From the NCBI GenBank assembly GCA_030653545.1, contig JAURZE010000022.1, forward strand, positions 310,001-374,000: a stretch of DNA of 64,000 nt, in the 5' to 3' direction. Source of the stretch: Nitrospira sp. (GTDB lineage: Bacteria; Nitrospirota; Nitrospiria; Nitrospirales; Nitrospiraceae). Every line of letters starts with the position of its first letter. Position 1 is the stretch's first letter. Both the position numbers and the translations under genes were made by a program. Positions 44,008 to 53,811 of this stretch are shown here, in pieces. The notes beneath the pieces are model-generated. The model ran no database searches. It saw nothing but the letters and a program-made list of their open reading frames with translations, and was not told where the DNA came from.

Positions 44008-44946
44008 CTACGCCGCGGGCAATAAGGCTTCAATGGCACCCCGCTCTCGTCGCCCAGCCTCTGCCCACGCGTGAATGATCGAAGGCATCGAACGCAATCG
44101 GGTCTCCACCTTCTTAAACTGAGCAGCCGGGAGCGGCACCCGCTGTTCCATCGCAATCGTGAGAAAGCTCTGCAGCCCGGTGAAGAACGTCATCGCGTCG
44201 ACCGCATTCACCTGTTGAGAGACAGACCAGAGTTCAGACGCGTGGTTGGCCACGGCACTCCACTCGCCGGATACCTCTTTCCATTGACCGATAGACGTTT
44301 GTGCCATCTTTCCGATGCCGTCGGCAACGAGCGGTCCAAGCCGCTGAACCGTCTCGGCATAGGCCTGCTCGACCTCGGCACCGCGCGCTAGCACCTCACG
44401 TAGCGACGCAGCGTCACAATGCGTCACTCCGTTTCTCATCATTCCGTCAATCTGCGCCATGATTGTTTTCGTCACGTGGCATGGCATAGCCGTACCGCCG
44501 CCCAGGCGACTGATCAGATCGGAGAGCGCGGTCAGGAACTCCTGTGCGGGCACCGTGACGGGCACCACCTCTTCTGTTGCGGACTCAGGATCAAACGCCA
44601 CACCGGTGGCCCTGGTCAGCGCATCGTGAATCTGGCCCAGTTGTTTGCACAGCGCCAGAAAAGCGGAGGCCGAGAGAGGGACGGACGGATCCTCTACCGC
44701 CTCAACCAAGGGAAGGCCGGAGAAACTGGCCTGCTCGACGTCGTGCAGATTAATCGTTGCGGCGGACCCGCCAAGATTTGCCAATCCGGCCTTGATGGTG
44801 TGCGCCAATTTCAGGTGACGGTCAGCCGGAGGCCCTTGTTGCAATTCATCAAGGGCCACATGAATCTGCTGCAACCACTCCTGCGCTTCCTGGGCAAACA
44901 GCGCAATTAACTCTTTTTGAAATTCATCGTCTGTATCGACTGCCAT
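44008..44946 (-). CDS. Hpt-like protein with novel C-terminal domain
   Basis: The 312-residue protein opens with an Hpt-like helix bundle (DEFQKELIALFAQEAQEWL, then KLAHTIKAGLANLGG with a possible phospho-His49). After a helical middle comes a C-terminal domain (GLQSFLTIAMEQR to AIEALLPAA) that matches the end of the HD-GYP protein at 40982-43060 (common points GLxSFLT, LP, E-RL, W, GR-ER, IE, LPA). It may accept phosphate from the CheA hybrid. Confidence 0.78.
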   Translation of the reverse strand: MAVDTDDEFQKELIALFAQEAQEWLQQIHVALDELQQGPPADRHLKLAHTIKAGLANLGGSAATINLHDVEQASFSGLPLVEAVEDPSVPLSASAFLALCKQLGQIHDALTRATGVAFDPESATEEVVPVTVPAQEFLTALSDLISRLGGGTAMPCHVTKTIMAQIDGMMRNGVTHCDAASLREVLARGAEVEQAYAETVQRLGPLVADGIGKMAQTSIGQWKEVSGEWSAVANHASELWSVSQQVNAVDAMTFFTGLQSFLTIAMEQRVPLPAAQFKKVETRLRSMPSIIHAWAEAGRRERGAIEALLPAA

Positions 44947-45000
44947 GCCGCGTTATTCCTTCGCATGCGCACAGGTCTGGGTTCGCGAGATCGCGCTGTT

Positions 45001-46380
45001 TTAATCCCGCCCTTTTCCACCACCGAGCTGAGAGGCCAATCCGGCTATTTCCCCGAGCTTCCGCGCCATATCTTCAAACCGCTTCATCGACTGTTCAGCT
45101 GATTGCTCAGATTCCGACACACGCCGTGCCAACACGGCATTCCGTTCCCGCTCGGTCGCCAAGAGCGTCTCGAACTCATGCGCCGCAGCCACCACTGCTT
45201 CCAACTCCTGAATACGGCTCTCTTTGGCATGAGTAGCCTGGGTCGCCGCGGCCAATTGGGTTTCCAGGTCTCTCAACCGCTGTACCTCACGTTCAGCCTC
45301 AGCAAGACGTCTGCTTACCTCCCCGATACGAGCCCGTTCAGCCGTCAGCGCGGCGTCCGCTTGCTTCACTTGCAGCTCTAAGTCGGCAGCGCGATGCTCT
45401 TCACGGGCTAACCGCGCTTCCAGATCTTTTGTTCGGGCCGCGGCAGCCTCTAAGACAGTCAATTGCTCGACCAGTTTTGCCGTGGCCGCTCGCTCGGCCA
45501 TCAGCGTGGATTCCAACTGAGGTACCGCACTGACGGCCTGCTGAAGATCGGCGACCTGCTGCCGAAAGCCCTGAGCAGAATCCTGCTCGGACTTCAACGC
45601 TGACTCGAGAGCCGATGTCTTCGCCTGCGCATCTGACAGCAACTCCTCACTGCTGGCAATCCGTGCCTTCAAAGACACAATCTGCTGCCGCTCTTGAACT
45701 AACTCAGCTTCTATGGCCTGCGCCCGGCTCGACTGATTGCTAGCTTCCTCAACATGGTGACGCTCGGCCGCAAGCTGGCCTTCCAGTTCCTTCGCCTGTG
45801 CCGCCAGCACCTCCAGTTCTCCTACACGTTTCTTGAGCCCCTCACCCTTCACCCTCTCGGCTTGCAACTGAGCATCAAGTTCACTGGCATGCGCCACTGC
45901 TTGTTTATAGGTCGCAAGCTGCTCATCAGTGATACGAGGACCGTTCCATACGTCGCCGGACGTCACCGGCTTGGGAACCGGCGCGGCAGGGGGAGGAGCC
46001 GCCACCGGCTCCTGGCGCTTTGCAAGCAGCTCCAAAACCCGATCCTTAAGCGAAGTTCCCTGAAACGGCTTTTTGAGCACCCCGTCCGCATGACAGGACT
46101 CAGCCTGTTTCGTCACCTCATCATTCACAATGCCTGAAATCAGCAATACCGGAGTTGTGGCCAGCGACGCATGCCCCCGCACAAACGCGCAGACTTCATA
46201 TCCGCTCTTGTCCGGCATGATCACGTCCGACACAATGACGTCCGGCCGTTCCTTCGACAAATACGCGAGCGCTTCTTCCCCATTGGCAGCTAACGTGACG
46301 CCGAGTCCGGCTTCCGTCAACAAGCGCTCCGCGACTTTTCTGACCGCAATACTGTCATCTGCTACAAGAATCTTCGGCAT
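45001..46380 (-). CDS. Response regulator receiver with long coiled coil
   Basis: The 459-residue protein has a CheY-like receiver (MPKILVADDSIAVRKVAERL, phospho-Asp in VSDVIMPDKSG, Lys in LKKPFQG), about residues 1-120. A short proline linker is followed by about 300 residues of coiled coil (heptads such as ELEVLAAQAKELEGQLAAER). It ends in a glycine-rich tail. The coil suggests a scaffold or localisation role, as in FrzS- or AglZ-like proteins of gliding bacteria. I start at 46380, after GAAGGGAG. Confidence 0.85.
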   Translation of the reverse strand: MPKILVADDSIAVRKVAERLLTEAGLGVTLAANGEEALAYLSKERPDVIVSDVIMPDKSGYEVCAFVRGHASLATTPVLLISGIVNDEVTKQAESCHADGVLKKPFQGTSLKDRVLELLAKRQEPVAAPPPAAPVPKPVTSGDVWNGPRITDEQLATYKQAVAHASELDAQLQAERVKGEGLKKRVGELEVLAAQAKELEGQLAAERHHVEEASNQSSRAQAIEAELVQERQQIVSLKARIASSEELLSDAQAKTSALESALKSEQDSAQGFRQQVADLQQAVSAVPQLESTLMAERAATAKLVEQLTVLEAAAARTKDLEARLAREEHRAADLELQVKQADAALTAERARIGEVSRRLAEAEREVQRLRDLETQLAAATQATHAKESRIQELEAVVAAAHEFETLLATERERNAVLARRVSESEQSAEQSMKRFEDMARKLGEIAGLASQLGGGKGRD

Positions 46381-46415
46381 ACTGACTCCCTTCACCTCTG
46401 TTCGTAACCATCAAC

Positions 46416-46859
46416 TTACGCTGCCCCCAATCGGGCAGCTGAAATAATGGGGACGTCTTCAAACTCATCAGTAAAACATCCCACCGTGTCGATATCGTTG
46501 TCGCGATAGACCTGAATCTTTGCGGCATCGAGGGAATGCAACACCGGCATTTCCTCATCGATGCAAATCGCCATCGCACCGTCGGTCTGCTTAGCCATCA
46601 AACAGAGACGCTGCTCTCCCTTCACCCGAACCTTCAGCATCCCTGCGAGATCAAATACAGGAAACACGGCCTGATCTCGGCGGATCACCGACGAGATGAA
46701 GGGCGTACAACTGGGAATCGGAATACTGCCAACCCAAGCAGAGATCCCGCCAATCTCTTCAGTCTTTACCGCCAGCCGGCGCCCCCCTACCGAGAAGACT
46801 AAGAGATGACACAGCTGGGAAGCGACCTGACGTTGCCGACCAACCGCGCCCCTTAGCAT
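46416..46859 (-). CDS. CheW-like protein
   Basis: The 147-residue product has the CheW fold: QLCHLLVFSVGGRRLAVKTEEIGGI at the start, then PSCTPFISSVIRRDQAVFPVFDLAGML in the ligand-like region. CheW proteins link receptors to CheA. The ATG at 46859 overlaps the stop of the upstream CheW gene; the longer frame to 46967 lies inside that gene. It is a divergent member. Confidence 0.75.
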   Translation of the reverse strand: MLRGAVGRQRQVASQLCHLLVFSVGGRRLAVKTEEIGGISAWVGSIPIPSCTPFISSVIRRDQAVFPVFDLAGMLKVRVKGEQRLCLMAKQTDGAMAICIDEEMPVLHSLDAAKIQVYRDNDIDTVGCFTDEFEDVPIISAARLGAA

Positions 46860-47386
46860 ACGATGCCCTTCCCCAGTTTGTCGGATGCGTCCGACAGGCG
46901 CAACGGCACCCGTTGACTCTGATCCTGCAACCCGCCCTGTCCCTGCATGCCGCCGCTCAGCAGCCACCCCGAATGAAGCCCTACCGCCACTCCGTTCCCA
47001 TATAATATGAGGCCCACATACCAGTTCCGCTCTTCACTGCGGAATTGACGCGGCAAAGGCAACACGCGCGTCCGTTCGATTTCAACCAACCCATGAACCC
47101 GATCCACCCGGATATGAGCCCGAATCCCCGCCTGGGCCAGCAACACCATGCGTGTCTCCGGCCCGTCGCCAGCCTGAGCAAGTCCAAGCTGATCCCCAAG
47201 ATCCAGCGAGGGATACTCCTGACCTTGAACCGTGAGGGTGCTCACGGATCCACGCTCTTCCATCGTCAGCAACCCTTGCACTAACTCAGCAGACAAGGCG
47301 AATTGCTGCCTGCCTATTCCGACAATCAGAAAGCGCTCGCTCGGTACCTGAGCAGCCGTTCCGATCCGATGGCCCCGCAAACTCAT
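46853..47386 (-). CDS. CheW-like adaptor protein
   Basis: The 177-residue protein has SERFLIVGIGRQQFALSAELVQGLL and VQGQEYPSLDLGDQLGL, marking the two halves of a CheW domain, followed by ERTRVLPLPRQF. The C-terminal 40 residues are glycine- and glutamine-rich and not conserved. It is the second of three CheW-type genes in the cluster and sits directly after cheA. Confidence 0.82.
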   Translation of the reverse strand: MSLRGHRIGTAAQVPSERFLIVGIGRQQFALSAELVQGLLTMEERGSVSTLTVQGQEYPSLDLGDQLGLAQAGDGPETRMVLLAQAGIRAHIRVDRVHGLVEIERTRVLPLPRQFRSEERNWYVGLILYGNGVAVGLHSGWLLSGGMQGQGGLQDQSQRVPLRLSDASDKLGKGIVC

Positions 47387-47456
47387 ACCACCGCCTCATC
47401 GATCATGTGCCCTCGGTTCTGCATATCATCCTATCGTGGGCCTGCACCCGATGTCC

Positions 47457-50400
47457 TTACTTCCGGGCCGTCGTCACCTGCCCGACCCATCGCTCGACCT
47501 CTTGAAGCAGCGCGCGTTCTTCCACCGGCTTAGCGATATATGAGCTGGCCCCGATATTGAGCGCCATCTGACGGTGCTTGTCCCCCGCACGCGTGGTCAT
47601 GACCACGACTGGGGTCTGCTGCGTCTGTGGCCGACTACGCAACGCCTGGATGACTTCCAATCCGTTCAACTTCGGCATCTCCAAATCTGTAAAAATCAAC
47701 CGGTAGGAATGCGCCGAGGCCTTCCGCAATCCATCTTCGCCATCTACCGCTGTATCGACCTGATACCCGGCATTTTCCAACATGCGTCCGACAAATTTCC
47801 GAATGCTCAGCGAATCGTCGATCAAGAGAATTGACGCCATCGCAGGGCCTTGGCCATCCGTACTTTGGCCCGCGTCCTGATGAGTCCCCACGGTCGTTTC
47901 CGGAGCCGCCAACATCGCGGCCGACTCCCGAGATTCCCGCGCGAGCAATCGTCCCGTATCCACCACGAGCACTACATGCCCTTCAGGATCGATCGTGGCC
48001 CCGCCGAAGCAGGAACGTTCCATCGAGCGTAATGTACCCAATGATTTAATGACGATTTCCTGGCGCCCCAACAACTCATCGACCGCCAGTCCGATCGGAC
48101 CAGAGACGGTGCGTACCACGACCACTGGCATGGAGATATCGACCATCCCGCTTTCCCGTCGGATCAAGTGGCGCAATGAATAGAGATCGATCGCCTCTTC
48201 GCCCATCTGCAAAATGGCCCGCTCCCCCATGTGCTGCAACGAGCCCACCGTCGGCATGGTGACCTCGCGCACGTTGGGCAATGGAATCGCATACCGCTCC
48301 GATCCCACTCGAACCATCAAAGCCGTCGCAATGAGCAGCGTCAGCGGCAAATCCAACGTAAACTTGGTGCCCACTCCGGGAAGCGACTCCACGTCGATAT
48401 GACCGTTCATCCCCTCTATCACCCGCTTGACCACATCGAGACCGACACCTCTCCCAGCCTGATCCCCCACCTTCTCCGCCGTCGAAAACCCTGGGGCAAA
48501 GATAAACTTCAACGCTTCGGCATCCGGCATCGCCTGAATCTGTTCCGGCCGAGCCAGCCCAAGATTCGCGGCTTTCGTCCGAATCCGTTTGAGATCGAGA
48601 CCCGCCCCGTCATCTTCCACTTCGATGATGATCGAGTTGCCTCGATGAGCGGCGTGCAAGTAGACCGTGCCAACCGCTGGTTTTCCTTTCGCCACTCGAG
48701 CGCCGGCGGGTTCAATGCCGTGGTACACCGCATTGCGCACAAGATGGACCAAGGGGTCGACGAGGCGCTCCACGACCCCCGTATCCACCTCGGTATGTTC
48801 ACCGGACGTCACCAGCGACACTTCTTTCCCTGAGGCACGGGCAATCTCCCGAATCGCTCGGCGGAACCGCGTAAACGGAGTCCCGATGGGAACCATGCGG
48901 GCACGCGCGATTTCATCCCGCATACCGAGGGTCAGCTGCTGCAACTGGCTCATATCATCATGGGATCGGCGGATGGATCCGCTCAGTTGCGACATCGATT
49001 CCGTAATATCAGCGGTCACCTCACTGATGCGTCTCGCCAGAATATTGAAATCGTCATACTTATCGAACTCCAGACTGCCGAAATCGCTTAAGCCAGCCAT
49101 GCCTGGAGCGACAGTCTCTGTGGAAGCTGCAGGAGTGGCCGGAAATGTGAACGTATGTTTCTCTTCAAACGATTGTACGGCATCGACCAGCCTGGATTTG
49201 CAGGCTAATACTTGTTGAGATAGCTGCTCTAACACCCGAAGACGCTGCTCTAACCGGCCTCGCCCAATGACCAATTCACCGACCAGATTCAGCAGTCGCT
49301 CTAGTCGGTCCCGGCTGACCCGAATCACTTCACGATCTTCTGCAGACCGTCCATCGGCGGCTTTGGGTTGAGCCGCTTCTTCATTGGGTCCGGCAGGCGC
49401 TGGCATGAGAGGAGTCGCAGCATCGTTCGAGACAACCGGCTCCATACTTGGGACACCGCCATCATGCAGAACTTTCAGCTCAGCGAGCGCGGAGGCGAAT
49501 CGGTGCTGAGTTGTCGCCAGAGTCGCAGGGTCACGGCGCATCAGCACGCGAACGACATCGACGGCTCGAAGCAATAAATCTGTCTGACCGGGCTGCACAG
49601 CCAAATGCCCGTCACGCACCGCTCCCATAAAGTCTTCAATGTGATGGACCAGATCGCCGATGGATTGAAACCCTACGGTATACGCAGACCCCTTGAGGGT
49701 ATGCGCAGTCCGGAACAATTGATTGATCAATTCGTCGTCCTGAACGTTCTTATCCAGCCGCAGGAGATTGGCCTCAAGCGTTTCCAAATACTCCTGGGCC
49801 TCCGGGGCAAAGTAAGACAGCACCTCGGGATCCAGTTGCGGAATCAAATACTCAGCCGATAGCACCGGGCTCGCCGCCGCTTCGCCATCGACTGTCGCCG
49901 CACCTGAAGGCGCCGTCGCTACCTGAACAACCGAAGAAGGTGATGGCGCGACCACGACTGCCTCACCATCCCGCAACTGCGTCAGGAAGTTAATCACAGC
50001 CGGCACATCATGCTGTAATTGCGGTACATAGGTTGGATCTCGCCGCAGTGCCAGCCGAATAATGCCAACCGCACGGGTCAATCCCTCGAAGAGCGCGTCG
50101 CTCAGCTGAATCCGTCGTTCACGAACCTTCCCCATACACTCTTCCATGGGATAGGCAATATCGCCGATGACGGTAAAGCCAACCGTATGGCCTGATCCTT
50201 TCAAGGTATGAGCCGTTCTAAAGAGTCGGTAGATCGCATCCTCGTCGTGTGGGTGAGCCTGCAAATTCCGAATCAGGCTATCAATCGTATCCAGGTATTC
50301 CAATGCCTCGGGGACGAAGTAGGACAACACTTCCGCATCCACGTTTGGCACAAGATAATCCTGACTCACTTGAGCGCCATCTCCGAAATCCCGTGCACCG

Positions 50401-50828
50401 CCATCGGTGATAGAGGCCACCTGACCGGTGGTTTCAGCGAGGAGAAACCCATCGGACACGGCCAGGCATCGATCGATCGTCACCTGATCTTCACCCCCAC
50501 CTTGTCCGATCACATCGAGCTGCAGCTGGACGCCCTGCACAATTTCCCGCATCGCACCAACGGCGCGAAGCCAGTCCGTCTCAGGAACCATGTGACTCTG
50601 CTCAAACAACGATTCCAGCCGCTCGCTTAACTGTGCGATGCCGGCAAATCCATAGAGCGCCGCAGCCCCTCGAATCCGGTGAGCCACAATGAATTGCTCA
50701 TGCAATTCTTGCGGACTTGGGACGGACCCATCGACTGGATGTAAGGCGCGCTTGAGCTCGGCCATGCCATCGACGGCCTCGGCCACAAAAATGGCCATCA
50801 GATTGTCCGGATCAAATTCAGCGCTCAT
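47457..50828 (-). CDS. Hybrid CheA histidine kinase with three Hpt domains and a C-terminal receiver
   Basis: The 1123-residue kinase has Hpt domains with histidines at residues 50 (AHRIRGAA), 207 (AHTLKGSG) and 376 (AHTLKGSA). A dimerisation helix follows, then an ATP-binding domain (HLVRNAVYHGIEPAG, DDGAGL, GRGVGLDVVKRVIEGMNG), a CheW-like domain (ALMVRVGSERYAIPLPNVREV) and a receiver (phospho-Asp in FTDLEMPKLNG, Lys in IAKPVEER). The several Hpt domains and receiver resemble ChpA/PilL of type IV pilus systems. It lies between the MCP and CheW genes. Confidence 0.95.
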   Translation of the reverse strand: MSAEFDPDNLMAIFVAEAVDGMAELKRALHPVDGSVPSPQELHEQFIVAHRIRGAAALYGFAGIAQLSERLESLFEQSHMVPETDWLRAVGAMREIVQGVQLQLDVIGQGGGEDQVTIDRCLAVSDGFLLAETTGQVASITDGGARDFGDGAQVSQDYLVPNVDAEVLSYFVPEALEYLDTIDSLIRNLQAHPHDEDAIYRLFRTAHTLKGSGHTVGFTVIGDIAYPMEECMGKVRERRIQLSDALFEGLTRAVGIIRLALRRDPTYVPQLQHDVPAVINFLTQLRDGEAVVVAPSPSSVVQVATAPSGAATVDGEAAASPVLSAEYLIPQLDPEVLSYFAPEAQEYLETLEANLLRLDKNVQDDELINQLFRTAHTLKGSAYTVGFQSIGDLVHHIEDFMGAVRDGHLAVQPGQTDLLLRAVDVVRVLMRRDPATLATTQHRFASALAELKVLHDGGVPSMEPVVSNDAATPLMPAPAGPNEEAAQPKAADGRSAEDREVIRVSRDRLERLLNLVGELVIGRGRLEQRLRVLEQLSQQVLACKSRLVDAVQSFEEKHTFTFPATPAASTETVAPGMAGLSDFGSLEFDKYDDFNILARRISEVTADITESMSQLSGSIRRSHDDMSQLQQLTLGMRDEIARARMVPIGTPFTRFRRAIREIARASGKEVSLVTSGEHTEVDTGVVERLVDPLVHLVRNAVYHGIEPAGARVAKGKPAVGTVYLHAAHRGNSIIIEVEDDGAGLDLKRIRTKAANLGLARPEQIQAMPDAEALKFIFAPGFSTAEKVGDQAGRGVGLDVVKRVIEGMNGHIDVESLPGVGTKFTLDLPLTLLIATALMVRVGSERYAIPLPNVREVTMPTVGSLQHMGERAILQMGEEAIDLYSLRHLIRRESGMVDISMPVVVVRTVSGPIGLAVDELLGRQEIVIKSLGTLRSMERSCFGGATIDPEGHVVLVVDTGRLLARESRESAAMLAAPETTVGTHQDAGQSTDGQGPAMASILLIDDSLSIRKFVGRMLENAGYQVDTAVDGEDGLRKASAHSYRLIFTDLEMPKLNGLEVIQALRSRPQTQQTPVVVMTTRAGDKHRQMALNIGASSYIAKPVEERALLQEVERWVGQVTTARK

Positions 50829-50878
50829 CCTGGTCCCTTCGTACCCGGAGGATGACGGACATCCCCCGGGTAATTTGA

Positions 50879-52765
50879 CTACACCAGTTTGAATTGCGAC
50901 ACAGAGGCCGTCAGCGTTTCAGCGAGTTTTGCCATATCTTCTACGGTGACTCGCGCGGAATCCGTGGCTTTCTGCGTGGCCACCGCGCCGCCGGTAAAGT
51001 CCTTAATCGAGCGTCCCACCTTATCGGTCGAAGCGGTCTGCTCAACCGCAGAGGATGCGATGCTCTGCGCCAGCTCGGATGAACGCTGGGCGATCGTAGA
51101 AATTTCCTTGAACACGTCACCCGTACGCAACGCAGAAGCCGACCCCGCTTCCACGGCCTGAGTTTCATGTTCCATCGCGACCACGGCATCCTGCGTTTCA
51201 CTTTGAATCACTTTCACAAGGTCCGCAATTTCCCGCGTGGCCTGGGTGGAGCTTTCCGCGAGCTTTCTCACCTGGTCGGCGACGACGGCGAATCGGGCGC
51301 CCGCTTCACCGGCGCCGGCGGCCTCGATGGCCGCGTTCAAAGCCAGCAGGTTGGTCTGATTGGCAATATCCCGAATCGTCGACACGATCTGTGAAATTTC
51401 CAACGACCGGTCGCCAAGGGCTTTCACCTGTTTCGACATACGTTGCACCGCAGCGCGGATACTCTGCATGTCCTGCACGGTTTCTTGGACCGCCACGCGA
51501 CCGCGCTCGGTCGCTTGCAACACTTGGCGGGCCGATTCAGAAGACGCCCCGGCGGTTTCAGCGACCTGCCGCATCGATGCCGCCAACTGTTCAACCGCGC
51601 CCAGCGTCTTGACGGATTCGTCGGCTTGATGCTTCGCCGTACCGGCCATCTGTCCGGCGTTGTCTCTCAGCGTCCCGGCTGATTTATTTACCCGTTCAGC
51701 CGCTTCACGCACTTGGCGCATCAACTGCGCGAACCGCTGAATCATGAGATTGAATCCGTCGGCCAAGTTTCCAAACATATCCGCCGTGACTTCTCCGCGC
51801 TTGGTCAGGTCTCCTTTACCGACGTCGGACACCAACACAAGGAATTGCATCAGGCGCTTTTGCATCACGTCTCGCTCTTCCTCGGTGGACACAAGAGCCG
51901 TAATACGATCCAACATCGAGTTGAACGCTTTCGCCATGTGGCCCACCTCGTCGTCGCTCTCGAGCTTCGCGCGGGCCTGGAGGTTACCCGCAGCGGCTTG
52001 CTCGGCGACATCGGCCACGTGCACAATGTTTCGTGCAATATATCGGGCCAGGTAGTAACCGATTGTGCCTCCGAACAGGAGCGCAATAAGGCCTCCGAAC
52101 AACACCAAATTCGTGCTGCGCGTCGCTTCGGCCTGTCCGCTCTCGTTCAGCTCTTTGGCCAATTCTCGAATCGTGGTCATCAACTCTCGCACACGCAGCG
52201 TGGCCGTGCTGTACTTGTTCGCGACTTCGACGGAGAGGGCCAGGTTACCCAGGTCTCGCATGCTCTGCTTCTGATCTTCGGAGAGTGACGCGGAGTAACT
52301 ATCAGCAAAAGCGCTGACGGCACCGTCGGTTGACACGAAATATTCAGCCAACGCGGTCTTCAACGCAGCAATATCCTTCCCTTCGTTTCGGCCCGTCGCC
52401 GACTCGCGGAACTCCGACCCCTGATAGGCTTGCAAGGGTTCCAATGTCTGTTTTTTGAGAACGGCCAGCGGCGCGATCGCATCGTCAAAGTCGCTCTTCC
52501 GTGACTGGCGGCCGGCGTTCAGCAGCGCGTCATGATACAGACCGAGGTTCGTACTGCTGACTCCGGTGTTCGACAGCGCGACCGTTGATCCGTCGTAAAT
52601 ATTCTGCAGCTCAGCTTTTAGCCGGCTCAAACCGATAAGACCCACGAGACCGACCATGATCATGATGACACCGACGGCAGAGAATCCGAGAATCAACTTC
52701 GGCAGTGTTTTGAGATTATTGAACCACGTCTGAATCGTCCACGCTGACTTGCTGTGCCTCGCCAT
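50879..52765 (-). CDS. Methyl-accepting chemotaxis protein
   Basis: The 628-residue receptor has two transmembrane helices ([40 protein letters not shown]), a helical periplasmic domain of about 160 residues between them, a HAMP domain and a long cytoplasmic coiled hairpin with the tip [21 protein letters not shown]. No CheR-binding pentapeptide is present at the end (FKLV). The cluster lacks cheR and cheB, so adaptation by methylation may be absent or supplied from elsewhere. Confidence 0.95.
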   Translation of the reverse strand: MARHSKSAWTIQTWFNNLKTLPKLILGFSAVGVIMIMVGLVGLIGLSRLKAELQNIYDGSTVALSNTGVSSTNLGLYHDALLNAGRQSRKSDFDDAIAPLAVLKKQTLEPLQAYQGSEFRESATGRNEGKDIAALKTALAEYFVSTDGAVSAFADSYSASLSEDQKQSMRDLGNLALSVEVANKYSTATLRVRELMTTIRELAKELNESGQAEATRSTNLVLFGGLIALLFGGTIGYYLARYIARNIVHVADVAEQAAAGNLQARAKLESDDEVGHMAKAFNSMLDRITALVSTEEERDVMQKRLMQFLVLVSDVGKGDLTKRGEVTADMFGNLADGFNLMIQRFAQLMRQVREAAERVNKSAGTLRDNAGQMAGTAKHQADESVKTLGAVEQLAASMRQVAETAGASSESARQVLQATERGRVAVQETVQDMQSIRAAVQRMSKQVKALGDRSLEISQIVSTIRDIANQTNLLALNAAIEAAGAGEAGARFAVVADQVRKLAESSTQATREIADLVKVIQSETQDAVVAMEHETQAVEAGSASALRTGDVFKEISTIAQRSSELAQSIASSAVEQTASTDKVGRSIKDFTGGAVATQKATDSARVTVEDMAKLAETLTASVSQFKLV

Positions 52766-52871
52766 AACTTCCTCCTCCTCAACCCATAGGGTAATCGGTT
52801 CCTATCGTCGTCGCGCCGTTTCCCTGAGCGGCGGTCAGCCAACTCAACGGACAGGCTCACGTGTCGGCCAT

Positions 52872-53369
52872 CTAATTCAACACACCTTCCACACAGGCCA
52901 AGAGCTTCTGCACATCGACCATGCCGCTCATGCGCTCTTCAATCTTGGCCAGTCCTGAAAGAAATGGCCGGGACTCCGATAATCCCCTTGACGTCGCGTT
53001 CAACAGATCATCGGGATGGATCGTACGAATTTCAGGGACGGCGTCGATCAGAATGCCGACCTGCTGCTGACCATGGCGGACAACCACCACGAAAGGCAGT
53101 GACGCGGTCGACGGAATCCCGAGCGACGGACGTAGATCTGCCAAGGGCATGACCGTACCCCGAAGATTGGCCACCCCCACTAATGTGGACGGCATCCCAG
53201 GAACGGGTGTCACGGATTCCAGCTCAAAGACTTCTCGTACATGACGCAAATCAATGGCAAACAGTTCCCCCCCGAGAGTTATGAGGCAGATACGCGACGG
53301 GCCGGGTGCTTTGACACCGTCAGCCAGGACAGCCCCGACAGATTGCGATGTGCTGAGAGCTGGTTCCAT
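52872..53369 (-). CDS. cheW: CheW adaptor protein
   Basis: The 165-residue protein has the standard CheW features: RICLITLGGELFAIDLRHVREVFEL and GVANLRGTVMPLADLRPSLG, then HGQQQVGILIDAVPEI. It couples the receptor to CheA. This is the most typical of the three CheW-type proteins and lies next to the MCP gene, as expected for the primary coupler. Confidence 0.93.
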   Translation of the reverse strand: MEPALSTSQSVGAVLADGVKAPGPSRICLITLGGELFAIDLRHVREVFELESVTPVPGMPSTLVGVANLRGTVMPLADLRPSLGIPSTASLPFVVVVRHGQQQVGILIDAVPEIRTIHPDDLLNATSRGLSESRPFLSGLAKIEERMSGMVDVQKLLACVEGVLN

Positions 53370-53409
53370 GATCTCCCTTCAACAACCAGGTTCGGTGTCG
53401 TACGGAAGC

Positions 53410-53772
53410 CTAGTTCAACGCGCGCTTCACGGCGGCCAAGAGATCTTCAGCCTTAAACGGCTTCACCACATATCCATTGGCGCCCTGCTGCTGCCCCCAA
53501 AACTTGTCGCTCTCCTGCCCCTTGGACGTGCAGAGCACGACGGGAATATTCTTAAACCGATCATCGGCTTTCAGATCGCGGCAAGCCTGGAAGCCATTCC
53601 GGCCCGGCATGACCACATCCATCACAATCAGATCAGGTTTTTCGGAGACGATCTTATCTTCCAGCTTGTCCGTATTCGGAAAAGACACCACGGTGTGGCT
53701 GGCGGCCTTGAGATACCCTTCGATCATCTGCAACTCCGCGTACGAATCATCGACGACTACGATCTTGCTCAT
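53410..53772 (-). CDS. CheY/PilH-like single-domain response regulator
   Basis: The 120-residue protein is a lone receiver: IVVVDDSYAELQMI (Asp9/10), phospho-Asp in IVMDVVMPGRNG, Ser/Thr in VVLCTSKG and Lys in YVVKPFKAEDLL. The sequence QACRDLKADDRFKNIPVVLCTSKGQESD resembles the PilH group of type IV pilus systems more than flagellar CheY. It would receive phosphate from the CheA hybrid. Confidence 0.92.
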   Translation of the reverse strand: MSKIVVVDDSYAELQMIEGYLKAASHTVVSFPNTDKLEDKIVSEKPDLIVMDVVMPGRNGFQACRDLKADDRFKNIPVVLCTSKGQESDKFWGQQQGANGYVVKPFKAEDLLAAVKRALN

Positions 53773-53811
53773 AATGCTCGTCCTCCAGCTCGAATAGTTG
53801 ATTGCTTACCC

